Part shown: positions 17,931-26,008 of the stretch, one piece after another
Layout of the letters: the number at the start of each line of letters is the position of its first letter
Position numbering within the stretch: the first letter of the stretch is position 1
From: Palsa-1447 sp964509885
GTDB lineage: Bacteria > Verrucomicrobiota > Verrucomicrobiia > Opitutales > Opitutaceae
NCBI GenBank assembly: GCA_964509885.1
Contig: CAZDZL010000017.1
Coordinates: 1 to 64,000 of the forward strand
DNA: 64,000 nt
Direction of reading: 5' to 3'
Made by a program: the position numbers and the translations under genes
Notes under the pieces: generated by a model
The model's input: the letters and a program-made list of their open reading frames with translations, nothing else
The model's database searches: none
What the model was told of the DNA's origin: nothing

Positions 17931-19420
17931 CAGGTCCGAAGCGCCTTCACGCCGATCAGCTCGCGCACGACCTGCCTGTCGTCGAAGGGGATCACGGTGT
18001 CGGCGAACTCCTGGTAACCCTCGTGGCCCTTGCCGGCGATGAGGAGGCTGTCCCCCTCCCTCGCGGTGTCCAGGGCCACGCTGATCGCCCTGCGGCGGTC
18101 GTCTATCCACTCGATCCTCGACGGGTCCGTGACGCCCTCCCTCATGTCGCCAAAGATCCTCTCGAGCGTCTCCCCGCGGGGGTTGTCGGCGGTGGCGAAC
18201 GCCCTGTCCGCGAATTCCTGGACCGCCTGCACCATCCTGGGGCGCTTGGTCCTGTCCCTGTTGCCGCCGCAGCCGAAGACGACGAGCAGGCGGCCGGGCG
18301 TGATCGCCCTGAGCATGCCGAGCGCGTTGCGCAGGGCGTCGTCCGTGTGCGCGTAGTCGACGAGGACGTTGAAGGCCTGGCCCTCCTCGATCCTCTCCAT
18401 GCGGCCCGGGACGCCCCGGAAGCCGCGGATCTTCGGGATGAAGACCGAAGGGTCGCGCCCGAGGCCCCACGCCGTCGCTGCCGCCGCGAGGAGGTTTGAG
18501 ACGTTGTAGCGGCCGATGAGCGGCGACTCGGCCGCGACCGAGCCCCCGGGCCACGCCACGGTGAGCGAGGTGTCCCTGAAGTTGAGGACGACCCTCTCGG
18601 CGCGGACGTCCGCGCGCGGGTTCTCCCCGTAGGTGACCAGGCGCGCCGCCGGCACCTCGGCGGCGATCTTCGCGGCCAGCGCCTCGCCGTGGGCGTCGTC
18701 GAGGTTGACGACGGCCAGCTTGGGCACGTGCCCGGTGCCCCCGGTGAAGAGGCGCGTCTTCACCTCAAAGTACGACTCGAGGGTCTTGTGGAAGTCGAGG
18801 TGGTCGCGCGTCAGGTTGGTGAACACGGCGGCGGCGAACTCGAGGCCGAGCACGCGCTGCTGCGCGATCCCGTGGGAGCTCACCTCCATCACGGCGCTGC
18901 GGCACCCGGCATCCCGCATCTGGGCGAGCATGCCGAAGGTGTCGAGCGACTCGGGCGTCGTGCGGAACGAGGGGACCGTGCGGGCCCCGAGGTCGTAGCT
19001 GATCGTCCCCAGGAGCCCGACCCGCTCGCTCCCGTTCAGGAACTGCCGGATCAGGTGCGTGACGGTCGTCTTGCCGTTCGTGCCCGTGACGCCGACGACC
19101 GAGAGGTCGCGGTCCGGGAACCTGTAGTAGCGCTGCGAGACTCGCGCCAGCATCGCCCGGGGGTCGGCCACCTGGATGAAGGTCACCTTCGCCGGGGGGT
19201 GGGCGGGTATCTTCAGCGCGATGACGGCCGAGGCCCCGCGGCTGACCGCCTCGTCGACGAACGAGAGGCCGTCCGAGCGGAGGCCCGGCAGCGCGAAGAA
19301 GAGGTTGCCGGGAACGACACGGCGGCTGTCCATCACGAGGCCGGAGATCGGCCTCTCGAGGCTTCCCTTGACGGCGAGCGCCTCGGCCGCGCCTATGTAG
19401 TCGGAGAGTATGGGTGCCAT
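17930..19420 (-). CDS. murE: UDP-MurNAc-tripeptide synthetase MurE (meso-DAP type)
   Basis: Cytoplasmic ligase adding the third stem residue. From ATG 19420 the product is 496 residues, matching the family. Motifs: SGLVMDSRRVVPGNLFFAL near 27-45, ATP loop VTGTNGKTTVTH near 112, EVSSHGIAQQR near 180, and the specificity motif ADNPRGE near 410, in which DNPR predicts meso-diaminopimelate. The start is uncertain. A GTG at 19525 would add 35 residues; it overlaps the ftsI stop as GTGA and has GGGAGGGG upstream, like other junctions here. However, the extra stretch has no family match and its codons are less GC-rich. Confidence 0.95.
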   Translation of the reverse strand: MAPILSDYIGAAEALAVKGSLERPISGLVMDSRRVVPGNLFFALPGLRSDGLSFVDEAVSRGASAVIALKIPAHPPAKVTFIQVADPRAMLARVSQRYYRFPDRDLSVVGVTGTNGKTTVTHLIRQFLNGSERVGLLGTISYDLGARTVPSFRTTPESLDTFGMLAQMRDAGCRSAVMEVSSHGIAQQRVLGLEFAAAVFTNLTRDHLDFHKTLESYFEVKTRLFTGGTGHVPKLAVVNLDDAHGEALAAKIAAEVPAARLVTYGENPRADVRAERVVLNFRDTSLTVAWPGGSVAAESPLIGRYNVSNLLAAAATAWGLGRDPSVFIPKIRGFRGVPGRMERIEEGQAFNVLVDYAHTDDALRNALGMLRAITPGRLLVVFGCGGNRDRTKRPRMVQAVQEFADRAFATADNPRGETLERIFGDMREGVTDPSRIEWIDDRRRAISVALDTAREGDSLLIAGKGHEGYQEFADTVIPFDDRQVVRELIGVKALRT

Positions 19421-19521
19421 TTTAAACGCGCGGTTGTATTCAAGATAGTCGGCAGTCCTGCGGCGCAAGGGCCGGTCGCGGAATGCGCGGACCAGCGCGT
19501 GGTCCTGGACGAGGTAGCCGA

Positions 19522-21492
19522 TCACCGGGCCCCTCCCATCGCGAAGGCCTGGACCGGCTCGCCGTCGATCGCCGGTCGGGTCCCGAGGTAGGGTATGAGC
19601 CTCTCCCCCAGCCTCTTGAACACGGGCGCCGCCACGGTGTGCCCCCAGGCCTTTCCGCCGGGACAGCGCGCGTCGGCGTCGTCAATGATGACGGCGATGG
19701 CCACCTGCGGATTGCTCGCCGGAAAGAAGCCGACGAAGGAGGCCACGTCGTGCCTGTCGGAGTACCGCAGCACGGTGGCCCCCGAGGGAAGAGTGACCGG
19801 CTCCAGCTTCTGGGCCGTGCCCGTCTTGCCGGCGACCTCGAAGCCGGGGATCGTGGCCTCGATGGCCGTCCCCTCGGCCGAGACGACGCCGGTCAGCAGG
19901 TGTGCCATCATCTTCGCCGTCTGCTCCGAGATCACGCGGCGCTCCTCGATGCGGGAGAACTTGTAGAGGCGACCGCCGTTCGAGTCGTAGATCTCGCGGA
20001 TGATCTGCGGCTTCAGGAGGACGCCGCCCGAGGCGATGACGCCCATGGCCTGCTGCATCTGGATCGCGGTCGCCGTGACGGACTGCCCCATGGGCATCCG
20101 GGTGATCGTCATGCTGTCCCACTTCTCGGGCGCCTTGAGGTTGCCCGTCACCTCCCCTCCCACCGGGAAGCCCGTGTGCTGGCCGAAGCCGAACGCGCGG
20201 GCGTAGTCGTAGAACCGGCGGTCCCCGAGCCTCATCGCGAGCTGGGCGGCGCCCTTGTTCGAGGAGTGAGCGATGATCTCCGCCACGCTGAGCGGGTGGT
20301 CGTAGTGGTCGTCGTCCCTCGGCAGGCTCCGGGTGATCCCGTTGTAGTCGATCTTCTCGAGGTTGCAGTCGAACTCGGTGCGGGGCGTCACGAGGCCCTC
20401 GTTGAGGGCGCCGGCCACGGCCACGATCTTGAACACCGAGCCCGGCTCGTACTCGTCGGCGACCGCGACGTTGCGCATGCGCCTCTGGTCGTCGGGGGCG
20501 AGCTTGTTGAACGTGTTCAGGTCGAACGAGGGGTAGTTCGCGAGGGCGAGGATGAACCCCGTCCGGGGATCGCTCACGATGATGGTCGCCTTCGCCGGCT
20601 CGTACTGCAGCGCGACCTTAGCCAGCTCGTCCTCGACGATGTGCTGTACCGTGGCGTCCACCGAGAGCGAGACGTTGAACCCGTCCACCGCGGGCACCTC
20701 GCGCGTGCGGAACTGGGCGAGCTCGCGGCTCTTGCCGTCCTTCTCGGACTCAAGCCAGCCGTTCTCCCCGCGCAGGTAGAAGTCGGCGTAGTGCTCCATG
20801 CCGGCCATCGGGTGCTCCTGGCTGTCGACAAAGCCGACGATGTGCGCGGCCATCTCGTTGTGGGGGTAGTCGCGCCGGTAGACCCGCCTGCCATAGACGC
20901 CCCGGACCCCGAGCTCCGTGATCCTCTTGTAGGCGGACTCCGGAACCTGGTCGCTCAGCTTCGCCCAGCGGATCGGGCGGTTGTCATCCTTGTCCGGGTC
21001 GTCGAGCTCGGTCTCGTCCTTCGGCGCCGCATCGGACTGCGCGGTCGTCGCGGCCGGCGTCGGCCCCGCCGCCGGCGGAACCCCGAGCGTGATCACCATG
21101 GCGTCGGGCGGGGCGACACGGGCCTGGCCCGGCGCGGACGGGGAGCGGGTCTTCGTCGTGCAGATCCTCTCGAGCTCGGAGAGCGGGATGCCGATCAGCG
21201 AGGCCAGCGCGGGCCACTTGCTCCTGTCCTCGACGCGCACGAACTGGGGGTCGACCCCGAGCACGACCACCGAGCGGCTCGTCGCAAGGAGGGCGCCGTG
21301 ATCGTCGACGATGTCCCCGCGGCGCGCGTAGTCGGCGATCAGCTGGCGGCGGGCCTCGTTGACGGAGCGCAGGAGCTCGTCCCGGTCGATGACGTGGAGC
21401 CACACCAACCTCGCCTCGACGCCCGCGAACATCGCAAGGACCAGGCTCGCGAGAAGGGCGATCCTGTAGCTGGAGGTGAAGCCCTTCGACAT
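19522..21492 (-). CDS. ftsI: Septal class B penicillin-binding protein FtsI (PBP3)
   Basis: Septal transpeptidase partner of FtsW. The 656 residues have an N-terminal membrane anchor (about 10-32), a PBP dimer domain from about 55 to 270, and the transpeptidase domain with SxxK at Ser352 (GSVFK), SxN at 410-412 (HSSN) and KTG at 556-558 (AGKTGTA). An insertion rich in Ala, Pro, Asp and Lys (about 115-175) lengthens the pedestal compared with E. coli FtsI. No PASTA domain follows. The gene begins 16 bases after ftsL. Confidence 0.95.
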   Translation of the reverse strand: MSKGFTSSYRIALLASLVLAMFAGVEARLVWLHVIDRDELLRSVNEARRQLIADYARRGDIVDDHGALLATSRSVVVLGVDPQFVRVEDRSKWPALASLIGIPLSELERICTTKTRSPSAPGQARVAPPDAMVITLGVPPAAGPTPAATTAQSDAAPKDETELDDPDKDDNRPIRWAKLSDQVPESAYKRITELGVRGVYGRRVYRRDYPHNEMAAHIVGFVDSQEHPMAGMEHYADFYLRGENGWLESEKDGKSRELAQFRTREVPAVDGFNVSLSVDATVQHIVEDELAKVALQYEPAKATIIVSDPRTGFILALANYPSFDLNTFNKLAPDDQRRMRNVAVADEYEPGSVFKIVAVAGALNEGLVTPRTEFDCNLEKIDYNGITRSLPRDDDHYDHPLSVAEIIAHSSNKGAAQLAMRLGDRRFYDYARAFGFGQHTGFPVGGEVTGNLKAPEKWDSMTITRMPMGQSVTATAIQMQQAMGVIASGGVLLKPQIIREIYDSNGGRLYKFSRIEERRVISEQTAKMMAHLLTGVVSAEGTAIEATIPGFEVAGKTGTAQKLEPVTLPSGATVLRYSDRHDVASFVGFFPASNPQVAIAVIIDDADARCPGGKAWGHTVAAPVFKRLGERLIPYLGTRPAIDGEPVQAFAMGGAR

Positions 21493-21508
21493 GGGGAGTC
21501 AGGCGGCG

Positions 21509-21907
21509 TCAGTGCGCAAGTGCGACGCGCAGGCTCACGGTGGCCGGCCCCTCCCCGAAGAGTTTGCGGTTGTGCTTTGCGGAGAGGCTAAGGACGGTGT
21601 CGTCGGAAATGCGGTGCACCTGGGTCTCACCCGGCTGCACCAGCCCGAGGTGCCACTCGGCGTTCCTGCGGTTCAGCACCGCGGGGTCCTGCTCCGCGGA
21701 GATCGCCGCGTCGGTCTCCTCAATCTGCCGCTCGATGTCGGCGATGGAGGCCTCCAGCGACCGGCTCGCGTTCGCGGCGACGGATATCTGGTGGCGCATC
21801 CACACCGTCGCGAGCCCGATCGTCGAGCACCCGCAGATGGCGACGAGCGCGATGACCATGAACTGGTTAACGAAGGCCCGGGAGCCCGATTTCTTGTCGC
21901 GGCGCAT
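21509..21907 (-). CDS. ftsL: Cell division protein FtsL-like
   Basis: Small bitopic divisome protein of 132 residues. A basic cytoplasmic start (MRRDKKSGSR) is followed by one membrane helix (about 15-36) and a coiled-coil-like stretch (about 42-72, SLEASIADIERQIEETDAAI). This matches FtsL architecture, though sequence conservation in the family is low. The name rests mainly on position: ATG 21907 overlaps the rsmH stop by one base, and ftsI follows. FtsL normally bridges FtsQ-FtsB and FtsW-FtsI. Confidence 0.82.
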   Translation of the reverse strand: MRRDKKSGSRAFVNQFMVIALVAICGCSTIGLATVWMRHQISVAANASRSLEASIADIERQIEETDAAISAEQDPAVLNRRNAEWHLGLVQPGETQVHRISDDTVLSLSAKHNRKLFGEGPATVSLRVALAH

Positions 21908-22827
21908 CAGAGTTTGCGGATGGCCCGCAGTTTCGCCGACCGGCTTCGCGGGTTGGCCTCGACCTCGTCGTCGGCCGGGGTGACGGGGCGGCGCGTGAGC
22001 GCCTCGGCGACGCGGGTCCGCAGGTCCTGCGGGGTCGCGTCGTCCGCGTTCTCCGGCTGGCCGCACCACCGCCGGAAGGTCTGCTTCACGGGGCGGTCCT
22101 CCAGCGAGTGAAAGCTGATCGCGCACATGACGCCGGACGGGCGCAGGGCGTCGAAGGCGCCGAGGAGGGCCTCGTGGATGGCCGCCACCTCGTCGTTGAT
22201 GACGATGCGGATGCCCTGGAAGGTGCGTGTCGCGGGATGTATCCGGGAAGTGTGCCGGTCGCGCGCCGGGATCGCCCCGCTGATCACCTCGGCGAGGGAC
22301 GACGTGCGCCCCAGCTTGCCGGTGCCCCTCGCGTCGACGAGGGCGCGCACCACCCGGCGCCAGTGGGGCTCCTCGCCCATGTCCCGCACGGCGCCCTCGA
22401 GCATCTCGGTGGTCGCCGTCTCGAGCCATTGGCCCGCGGGCACCCCCGTGCGCCGGTCCATCCTCATGTCCGCCGGCCCGTCGGCCCGGAAGGAGAAGCC
22501 CCTCTCGGGGTCGTCGATCTGGAACGACGAGAGGCCGAAGTCAAAGAGGACGCCGTCAAATCCGGGATCCGCGAGGGCGCGCAGGTTGGCAAAGTTCTGG
22601 ATCTTCAGGGTGAAGGCCCCGGGGAACTCGGCGGCGAGCTCCTCGGCCCGACCCAGTGCCTCCGGATCCCTGTCTATGGCAATAACTTCAACACCGGGTG
22701 CGGACTCCAGGAGGGCGCGGGCGTGCCCCCCTCCCCCGAACGTGCAGTCCAGGTACCTGCCCCCGGCCACGGGCGACAGGAATCCCATGACCTCTCGAAG
22801 GAGGACGGGCTTGTGGCCGGGGATCAT
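21907..22827 (-). CDS. rsmH: 16S rRNA m4C1402 methyltransferase RsmH
   Basis: SAM-dependent N4-methyltransferase acting on C1402 of 16S rRNA (formerly MraW). From ATG 22827 the product has 306 residues and opens with GHKPVLLREV, the usual family start. SAM-site motifs CTFGGGGHARALLE and IAIDRDPEAL are near 27-60, then FDFGLSSFQIDDPERGFSF, and C-terminal HSLEDRPVKQTFR. An in-frame ATG at 22863 would add 12 residues but overlaps the small upstream ORF; neither start has a clear Shine-Dalgarno sequence. Confidence 0.95.
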   Translation of the reverse strand: MIPGHKPVLLREVMGFLSPVAGGRYLDCTFGGGGHARALLESAPGVEVIAIDRDPEALGRAEELAAEFPGAFTLKIQNFANLRALADPGFDGVLFDFGLSSFQIDDPERGFSFRADGPADMRMDRRTGVPAGQWLETATTEMLEGAVRDMGEEPHWRRVVRALVDARGTGKLGRTSSLAEVISGAIPARDRHTSRIHPATRTFQGIRIVINDEVAAIHEALLGAFDALRPSGVMCAISFHSLEDRPVKQTFRRWCGQPENADDATPQDLRTRVAEALTRRPVTPADDEVEANPRSRSAKLRAIRKL

Positions 22828-22843
22828 GCTCGCGGCCGCGATC

Positions 22844-23065
22844 TCAGGGGGTGCCAGTCGCATGGATGAACGGAGCGACGCGGTCCTGGCGCCTTCCCGC
22901 GACAAGGCGCAGGACGAGGCTGTCCCGGATGCGGGGGACGGCGCAGGCATGGGAGACCCCGAAGTCTTGGGAGTCGATCCAGGCCGGGTAGGCGCGGATG
23001 GCGGGGTGTGAGGCGGGATTCTTCAACGGTTCGTGTGCGGACGACATTTTTCCGAGGTGGTGCAT
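22844..23065 (-). CDS. Small ORF between mraZ and rsmH (73 aa, unknown)
   Basis: A 73-residue reading frame starting 2 bases after the mraZ stop and ending 16 bases before the chosen rsmH start, on the same strand. It fills the only sizeable gap between the two genes. The product looks protein-like: aromatic and charged residues in the first half (AIRAYPAWIDSQDFGVSHAC) and a basic second half (LRLVAGRRQDRVAPFI), with no signal or membrane segment. Third-position GC is high, as in neighbouring genes. I do not recognise the family. It could be a lineage-specific member of the dcw cluster; chance is not excluded. Confidence 0.55.
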   Translation of the reverse strand: MHHLGKMSSAHEPLKNPASHPAIRAYPAWIDSQDFGVSHACAVPRIRDSLVLRLVAGRRQDRVAPFIHATGTP

Positions 23066-23067
23066 GT

Positions 23068-23520
23068 TCAGATTCCGAGGCGGCGCATGATGTCGCCGAA
23101 GTTTTCACCCGATGTGCGCGCCTCGACCTTCTTCCACCGGGTTGGCGAATACATGTTGAACTTGGTGAGGGAGCCCACGAGGACCGCGTCCTTCGCGATC
23201 CCGGCGTGCTCCAGCAAATCGGCCGTGAGGCCGACGCGGCCCTGCTTGTCGAACGAGAATGACTGCGTCTGCGCGAAGAACCTGGACGCGAAGTCCTGCC
23301 CCGCGCCGTCGCTGAGCGCCATCAGGGCGATTTTCGCGTGGAGCTTCTCCACCTCCGACGGCGGCAGCACGGCCACGTAGCCGTCCGGGTGCGGGGTCGC
23401 CAGGAAGACGTCATCCTCCTCGTGCGCCGCGCGCCACGGCGAAGGGATCGTGACGCGACCCTTTTCGTCGAGGGTGTGCCTGTAAAGGCCCGTGAAAAAT
23501 GCTTTGCCGGGATGCGCCAT
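23068..23520 (-). CDS. mraZ: Transcriptional regulator MraZ
   Basis: DNA-binding repressor of the dcw operon with an AbrB-like fold. From ATG 23520 there are 150 residues, the usual length. Two SpoVT-AbrB-type repeats are visible: FTGLYRHTLDEKGRVTIPSPWR near 8-29 and SFSFDKQGRVGLTADLLEHAGI near 88-109. A GTG-like extension upstream would run into its own operator region and was not used. It is the first gene of the long minus-strand cluster and has four TGGG boxes directly upstream, consistent with autoregulation. Confidence 0.95.
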   Translation of the reverse strand: MAHPGKAFFTGLYRHTLDEKGRVTIPSPWRAAHEEDDVFLATPHPDGYVAVLPPSEVEKLHAKIALMALSDGAGQDFASRFFAQTQSFSFDKQGRVGLTADLLEHAGIAKDAVLVGSLTKFNMYSPTRWKKVEARTSGENFGDIMRRLGI

Positions 23521-23544
23521 TGGGAGGGGCAAAAGAGAACTCGC

Positions 23545-23578
23545 CCCACAGTACCCCATTTCAACCCATTTTAACCCA
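23545..23578 (-). promoter_or_regulatory. Predicted MraZ operator: four TGGG boxes at 10-bp spacing
   Basis: On the mraZ-sense strand the motif TGGG recurs at plus-strand positions 23575-23578, 23565-23568, 23555-23558 and 23545-23548, exactly 10 bp apart, as GTGGGTTAAA, ATGGGTTGAA, ATGGGGTACT and GTGGGGCGAG. Known MraZ proteins bind direct TGGG-type repeats with one-helical-turn spacing in front of mraZ, so this is very probably the autoregulatory operator. A TTGACC hexamer at 23583-23588 could be a -35 element, but no convincing -10 was found. Confidence 0.85.
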
Positions 23579-23658
23579 CTTTGGTCAAGCCAAGAGTGTG
23601 CTAAAAATTGACTAAATCAGCGTTGTTGAGGCCTATACCTCCCCAGCAGCGACCGGAT

Positions 23659-23703
23659 GGGGCCGCGGCACCCGGGATCCCGCACCCCGGCCTTAGCGGC
23701 CCC
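23659..23703. repeat. Inverted repeat in the gap between the DUF3667 gene and mraZ
   Basis: The arms GGGGCCGC (23659-23666) and GCGGCCCC (23696-23703) are perfect complements separated by 29 bases, which themselves contain the 10-base palindrome CGGGATCCCG. Transcripts of the DUF3667 gene would run into this structure, so it may act as a terminator-like or insulating hairpin before the mra promoter. No U-tract follows, so an intrinsic terminator is not claimed. Confidence 0.45.
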
Positions 23704-23712
23704 GCGCGCCGA

Positions 23713-24621
23713 TTACCCCGCTCCCTGGGAGCCCCCCAGCAGGAGGAGGGCCGCAGAGATGGCCGTCAGCGATATCCCCAGAATGAGGACGATCCCGTAG
23801 GCGAGGCCGACCAGGGCCATCTTCAGGACGGTCTTCCAGCGCCCCTGGCCGTAGACGGCGCGGAACGCGCGGTAGATCACCGAGGCCCCCCAGAGGAAGC
23901 ACAGGAATCCCACGAATCCGGCCAGCGAGTCGCTGACGAGGCGCGCCGCGGCCTGGGCGAGGTCCGTTGCCAGGGCGGCCAGGAAGAAGAATGTTTGCAC
24001 ATGCAGGGCAAAGATCAGGTGTTCGACGTAAACCTGGCCGCTTCCGCGGTAGGCAAGGCATAGCACGGAGGCCAGGAGCGGCAGGCAGAAGAAGGCCATG
24101 GTGGGCGACAGGTGCCGCATCTCCCTTTCGACACCCCTCGGGTCCTCGTGCTGGAGCTTCTCGAAGACCCGGCCCACGGCCGATGGCGAGGGTGCGCCGC
24201 CCTTCGCCTCGGCGTTCCCCGCGGAGGCCGCCTTCCTGTCGGCCTGACCTTGAGGCGCCTTCGCCGCCATCGCCCCGGCCGGGGCGATCGTCACCTGGGT
24301 CGTGGGCTGCTTCAGCACGAGGCTCAGCGCAAAGTAGAGGAAGCTCGCGAAGATGTAGAGGCGCAGCGGCTGCGTGTAGGACACGCGCCTGCCCGCGATG
24401 AACTCCCTCGTGAGGAAGCCCGGCCTCGTGAACAGGAGTCGCACCGTGCGCAGGAATTTCCCGTCGAGATGCAGAAGGCCCTCGAGCGAGTCCTCGAGTA
24501 TCGGCCAGAGGGAGCGGTGGTAGTCGACGTCGTGCTGGCCGCACGCCGCGCAGTACGCCCCCGTGAGCGCCGCGCCGCAGTTCTGGCAGTGTGACCGCCC
24601 CGCGCTGGAATGGCCGGACAT
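23713..24621 (-). CDS. DUF3667-family membrane protein with N-terminal zinc ribbon
   Basis: A 302-residue integral membrane protein of unknown function. It starts with a short zinc-ribbon pattern (CQNCGAALTGAYCAACGQ, two CxxC pairs at about 12-28), then the DUF3667 signature region (DGKFLRTVRLLFTRPGFLTREFIAGRR... PLRLYIF, about 52-92). About five hydrophobic segments follow, interrupted by a soluble loop rich in Ala/Gly/Lys (about 110-165). It is transcribed toward mraZ and is divergent from the TIR gene. No enzymatic motif is visible. Confidence 0.78.
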   Translation of the reverse strand: MSGHSSAGRSHCQNCGAALTGAYCAACGQHDVDYHRSLWPILEDSLEGLLHLDGKFLRTVRLLFTRPGFLTREFIAGRRVSYTQPLRLYIFASFLYFALSLVLKQPTTQVTIAPAGAMAAKAPQGQADRKAASAGNAEAKGGAPSPSAVGRVFEKLQHEDPRGVEREMRHLSPTMAFFCLPLLASVLCLAYRGSGQVYVEHLIFALHVQTFFFLAALATDLAQAAARLVSDSLAGFVGFLCFLWGASVIYRAFRAVYGQGRWKTVLKMALVGLAYGIVLILGISLTAISAALLLLGGSQGAG

Positions 24622-24738
24622 GGGCCGGACGGTAGCATGGCGCGGGCCCTACTCAATGGAGATCGCGGGCGGACGCGTCCCTCCGCGCGAAGGTGCGTCT
24701 TGACCCTCCCGGCACATATTCCGAGCGTGGGCGCCACG

Positions 24739-25998
24739 ATGGCGAGCGCCGGAAAAACCGACCACGACCCGTCGCCCCCCTCGGTGTTCCTGAGCTACGC
24801 CTCGGAGGACCGCACGGCGGCGCGGGCCCTAAGGGACGCCCTAGCGGAGGCGGGCCTCGAGGTCTGGTACGACGAGAACGAACTCGGCGGCGGGGACGAG
24901 TGGGACCAGAAGATCCGCCGCCAGATAAGGGAGTGCGACTACTTCATGCCCGTCATCTCGGCGCAGACGCAGGCGAGGCATGAGGGGTATTTCCGTAGGG
25001 AATGGCGCCTCGCCGTGGACAGGACGCTCGATATCGCCGACGGCCATCTCTTCCTCATACCCGTCCTGATCGACGACACGGACCAGGCAACGGCGCGCGT
25101 GCCCGACCGGTTCACCTCCGTCCAGTGGATCCGGGCGCCCGAGGGGCGAGCGACACCCGCACTCAGGGCGCTGTGCGCGCGCCTGCTCTCGGGCGGGGCG
25201 ACGGAGGCGCCGGCTCCCAGGCGCAGGGAGTCGCGGGCCGCGGTGGTGGACCCGCAGGCGATCCCCCCGCCCCTCCCCGCCGCGGCGCCCGCCCGTCCCC
25301 TCCCGGAATTTCCCGTCGAGGAGCCCGGGCAGAGGCTCAAGTTCTGGGTGCACGTCGTCGGCTGGGCCTTCACCTCGGTGTGGATCCTCTTCCAGCGCCT
25401 CCCGCGCTGGGTCCGGGCCCTGGCCTACATCTGGCTGATCTTCCTCCTGCTCGCAAAGGGCTGCTCCGATAAGCACGAGGCCAAGGAGGGCGCCGAGCCC
25501 GAGGCCGCCTCAAAGCTGAAGGTCCTCTCCGACGGCGTCCCGGCCAAGGACGAGAGCGGGGTCCAGGGCGCGGTGGACATCGCGCGCGCGATCGCCGAGG
25601 CGGCAGGGAAGATCCCGAAGGAGCGCAGTCCCCTGCTCGCCATCCCCTTCACCGCGGGGCCGGGCGACACGCCGCAGGCCAAGCTCGCGGATTCCGCGTT
25701 CACGCTGCTCTACGGGAGGCTGGCGATCTCGCACCAGGGAAAGCTCGGCGTCAGCAAGGAGCCGATGGCGTCCCTCGACCCCCAGGGTGCTGCGGAGCGC
25801 GGACGCGCGCGCCACTCAACCTTTGTCCTCTGCGGCGGCGTCGAGGAGGGCGGCGGCGCCCCGGTTCTCACGGTGGACATCGTCAGGGTGGCGGACGGCT
25901 CGCTCGCCTGGACAAAGAGCTACCCCGCCAAGGACGCGGATCCCGCCGCCATCGCGGCCGACGTCGAGTCCCACATCCCCGCGCTCGACGACGACTGA
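24739..25998 (+). CDS. TIR-domain protein with membrane anchor
   Basis: A 419-residue protein starting at ATG 24739. Residues about 14-150 are a bacterial TIR domain of the TIR_2 type: VFLSYASEDRTAARALRDAL, GLEVWYDENELGGGDEWDQKI, and FRREWRLAVDR, where the Glu is in the position of the catalytic Glu of NAD-cleaving TIR enzymes. A Pro/Ala-rich linker leads to two hydrophobic segments (about 205-240), then a C-terminal domain (about 285-419) with an FVLCGGVEEGGGAPVLTVDIV pattern resembling TolB/FlgO-like nucleotide-free folds. Thus the TIR domain should face the cytoplasm and the C-terminal part may be outside. No Thoeris, CBASS or other defence partner is adjacent. NADase activity is possible but unproven. 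Confidence 0.85.
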   Translation: MASAGKTDHDPSPPSVFLSYASEDRTAARALRDALAEAGLEVWYDENELGGGDEWDQKIRRQIRECDYFMPVISAQTQARHEGYFRREWRLAVDRTLDIADGHLFLIPVLIDDTDQATARVPDRFTSVQWIRAPEGRATPALRALCARLLSGGATEAPAPRRRESRAAVVDPQAIPPPLPAAAPARPLPEFPVEEPGQRLKFWVHVVGWAFTSVWILFQRLPRWVRALAYIWLIFLLLAKGCSDKHEAKEGAEPEAASKLKVLSDGVPAKDESGVQGAVDIARAIAEAAGKIPKERSPLLAIPFTAGPGDTPQAKLADSAFTLLYGRLAISHQGKLGVSKEPMASLDPQGAAERGRARHSTFVLCGGVEEGGGAPVLTVDIVRVADGSLAWTKSYPAKDADPAAIAADVESHIPALDDD

Positions 25999-26008
25999 CC
26001 GGCGCCCG

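Noticed and set aside
19483..21591. Plus-strand 702-codon open frame opposite ftsI
   Set aside because: Antisense shadow of ftsI, which has all three penicillin-binding motifs.
24739..25998. TIR gene as part of a Thoeris, CBASS or other multi-gene defence island
   Set aside because: No ThsA, cyclase, effector or recombinase gene is nearby; the neighbours are membrane proteins.
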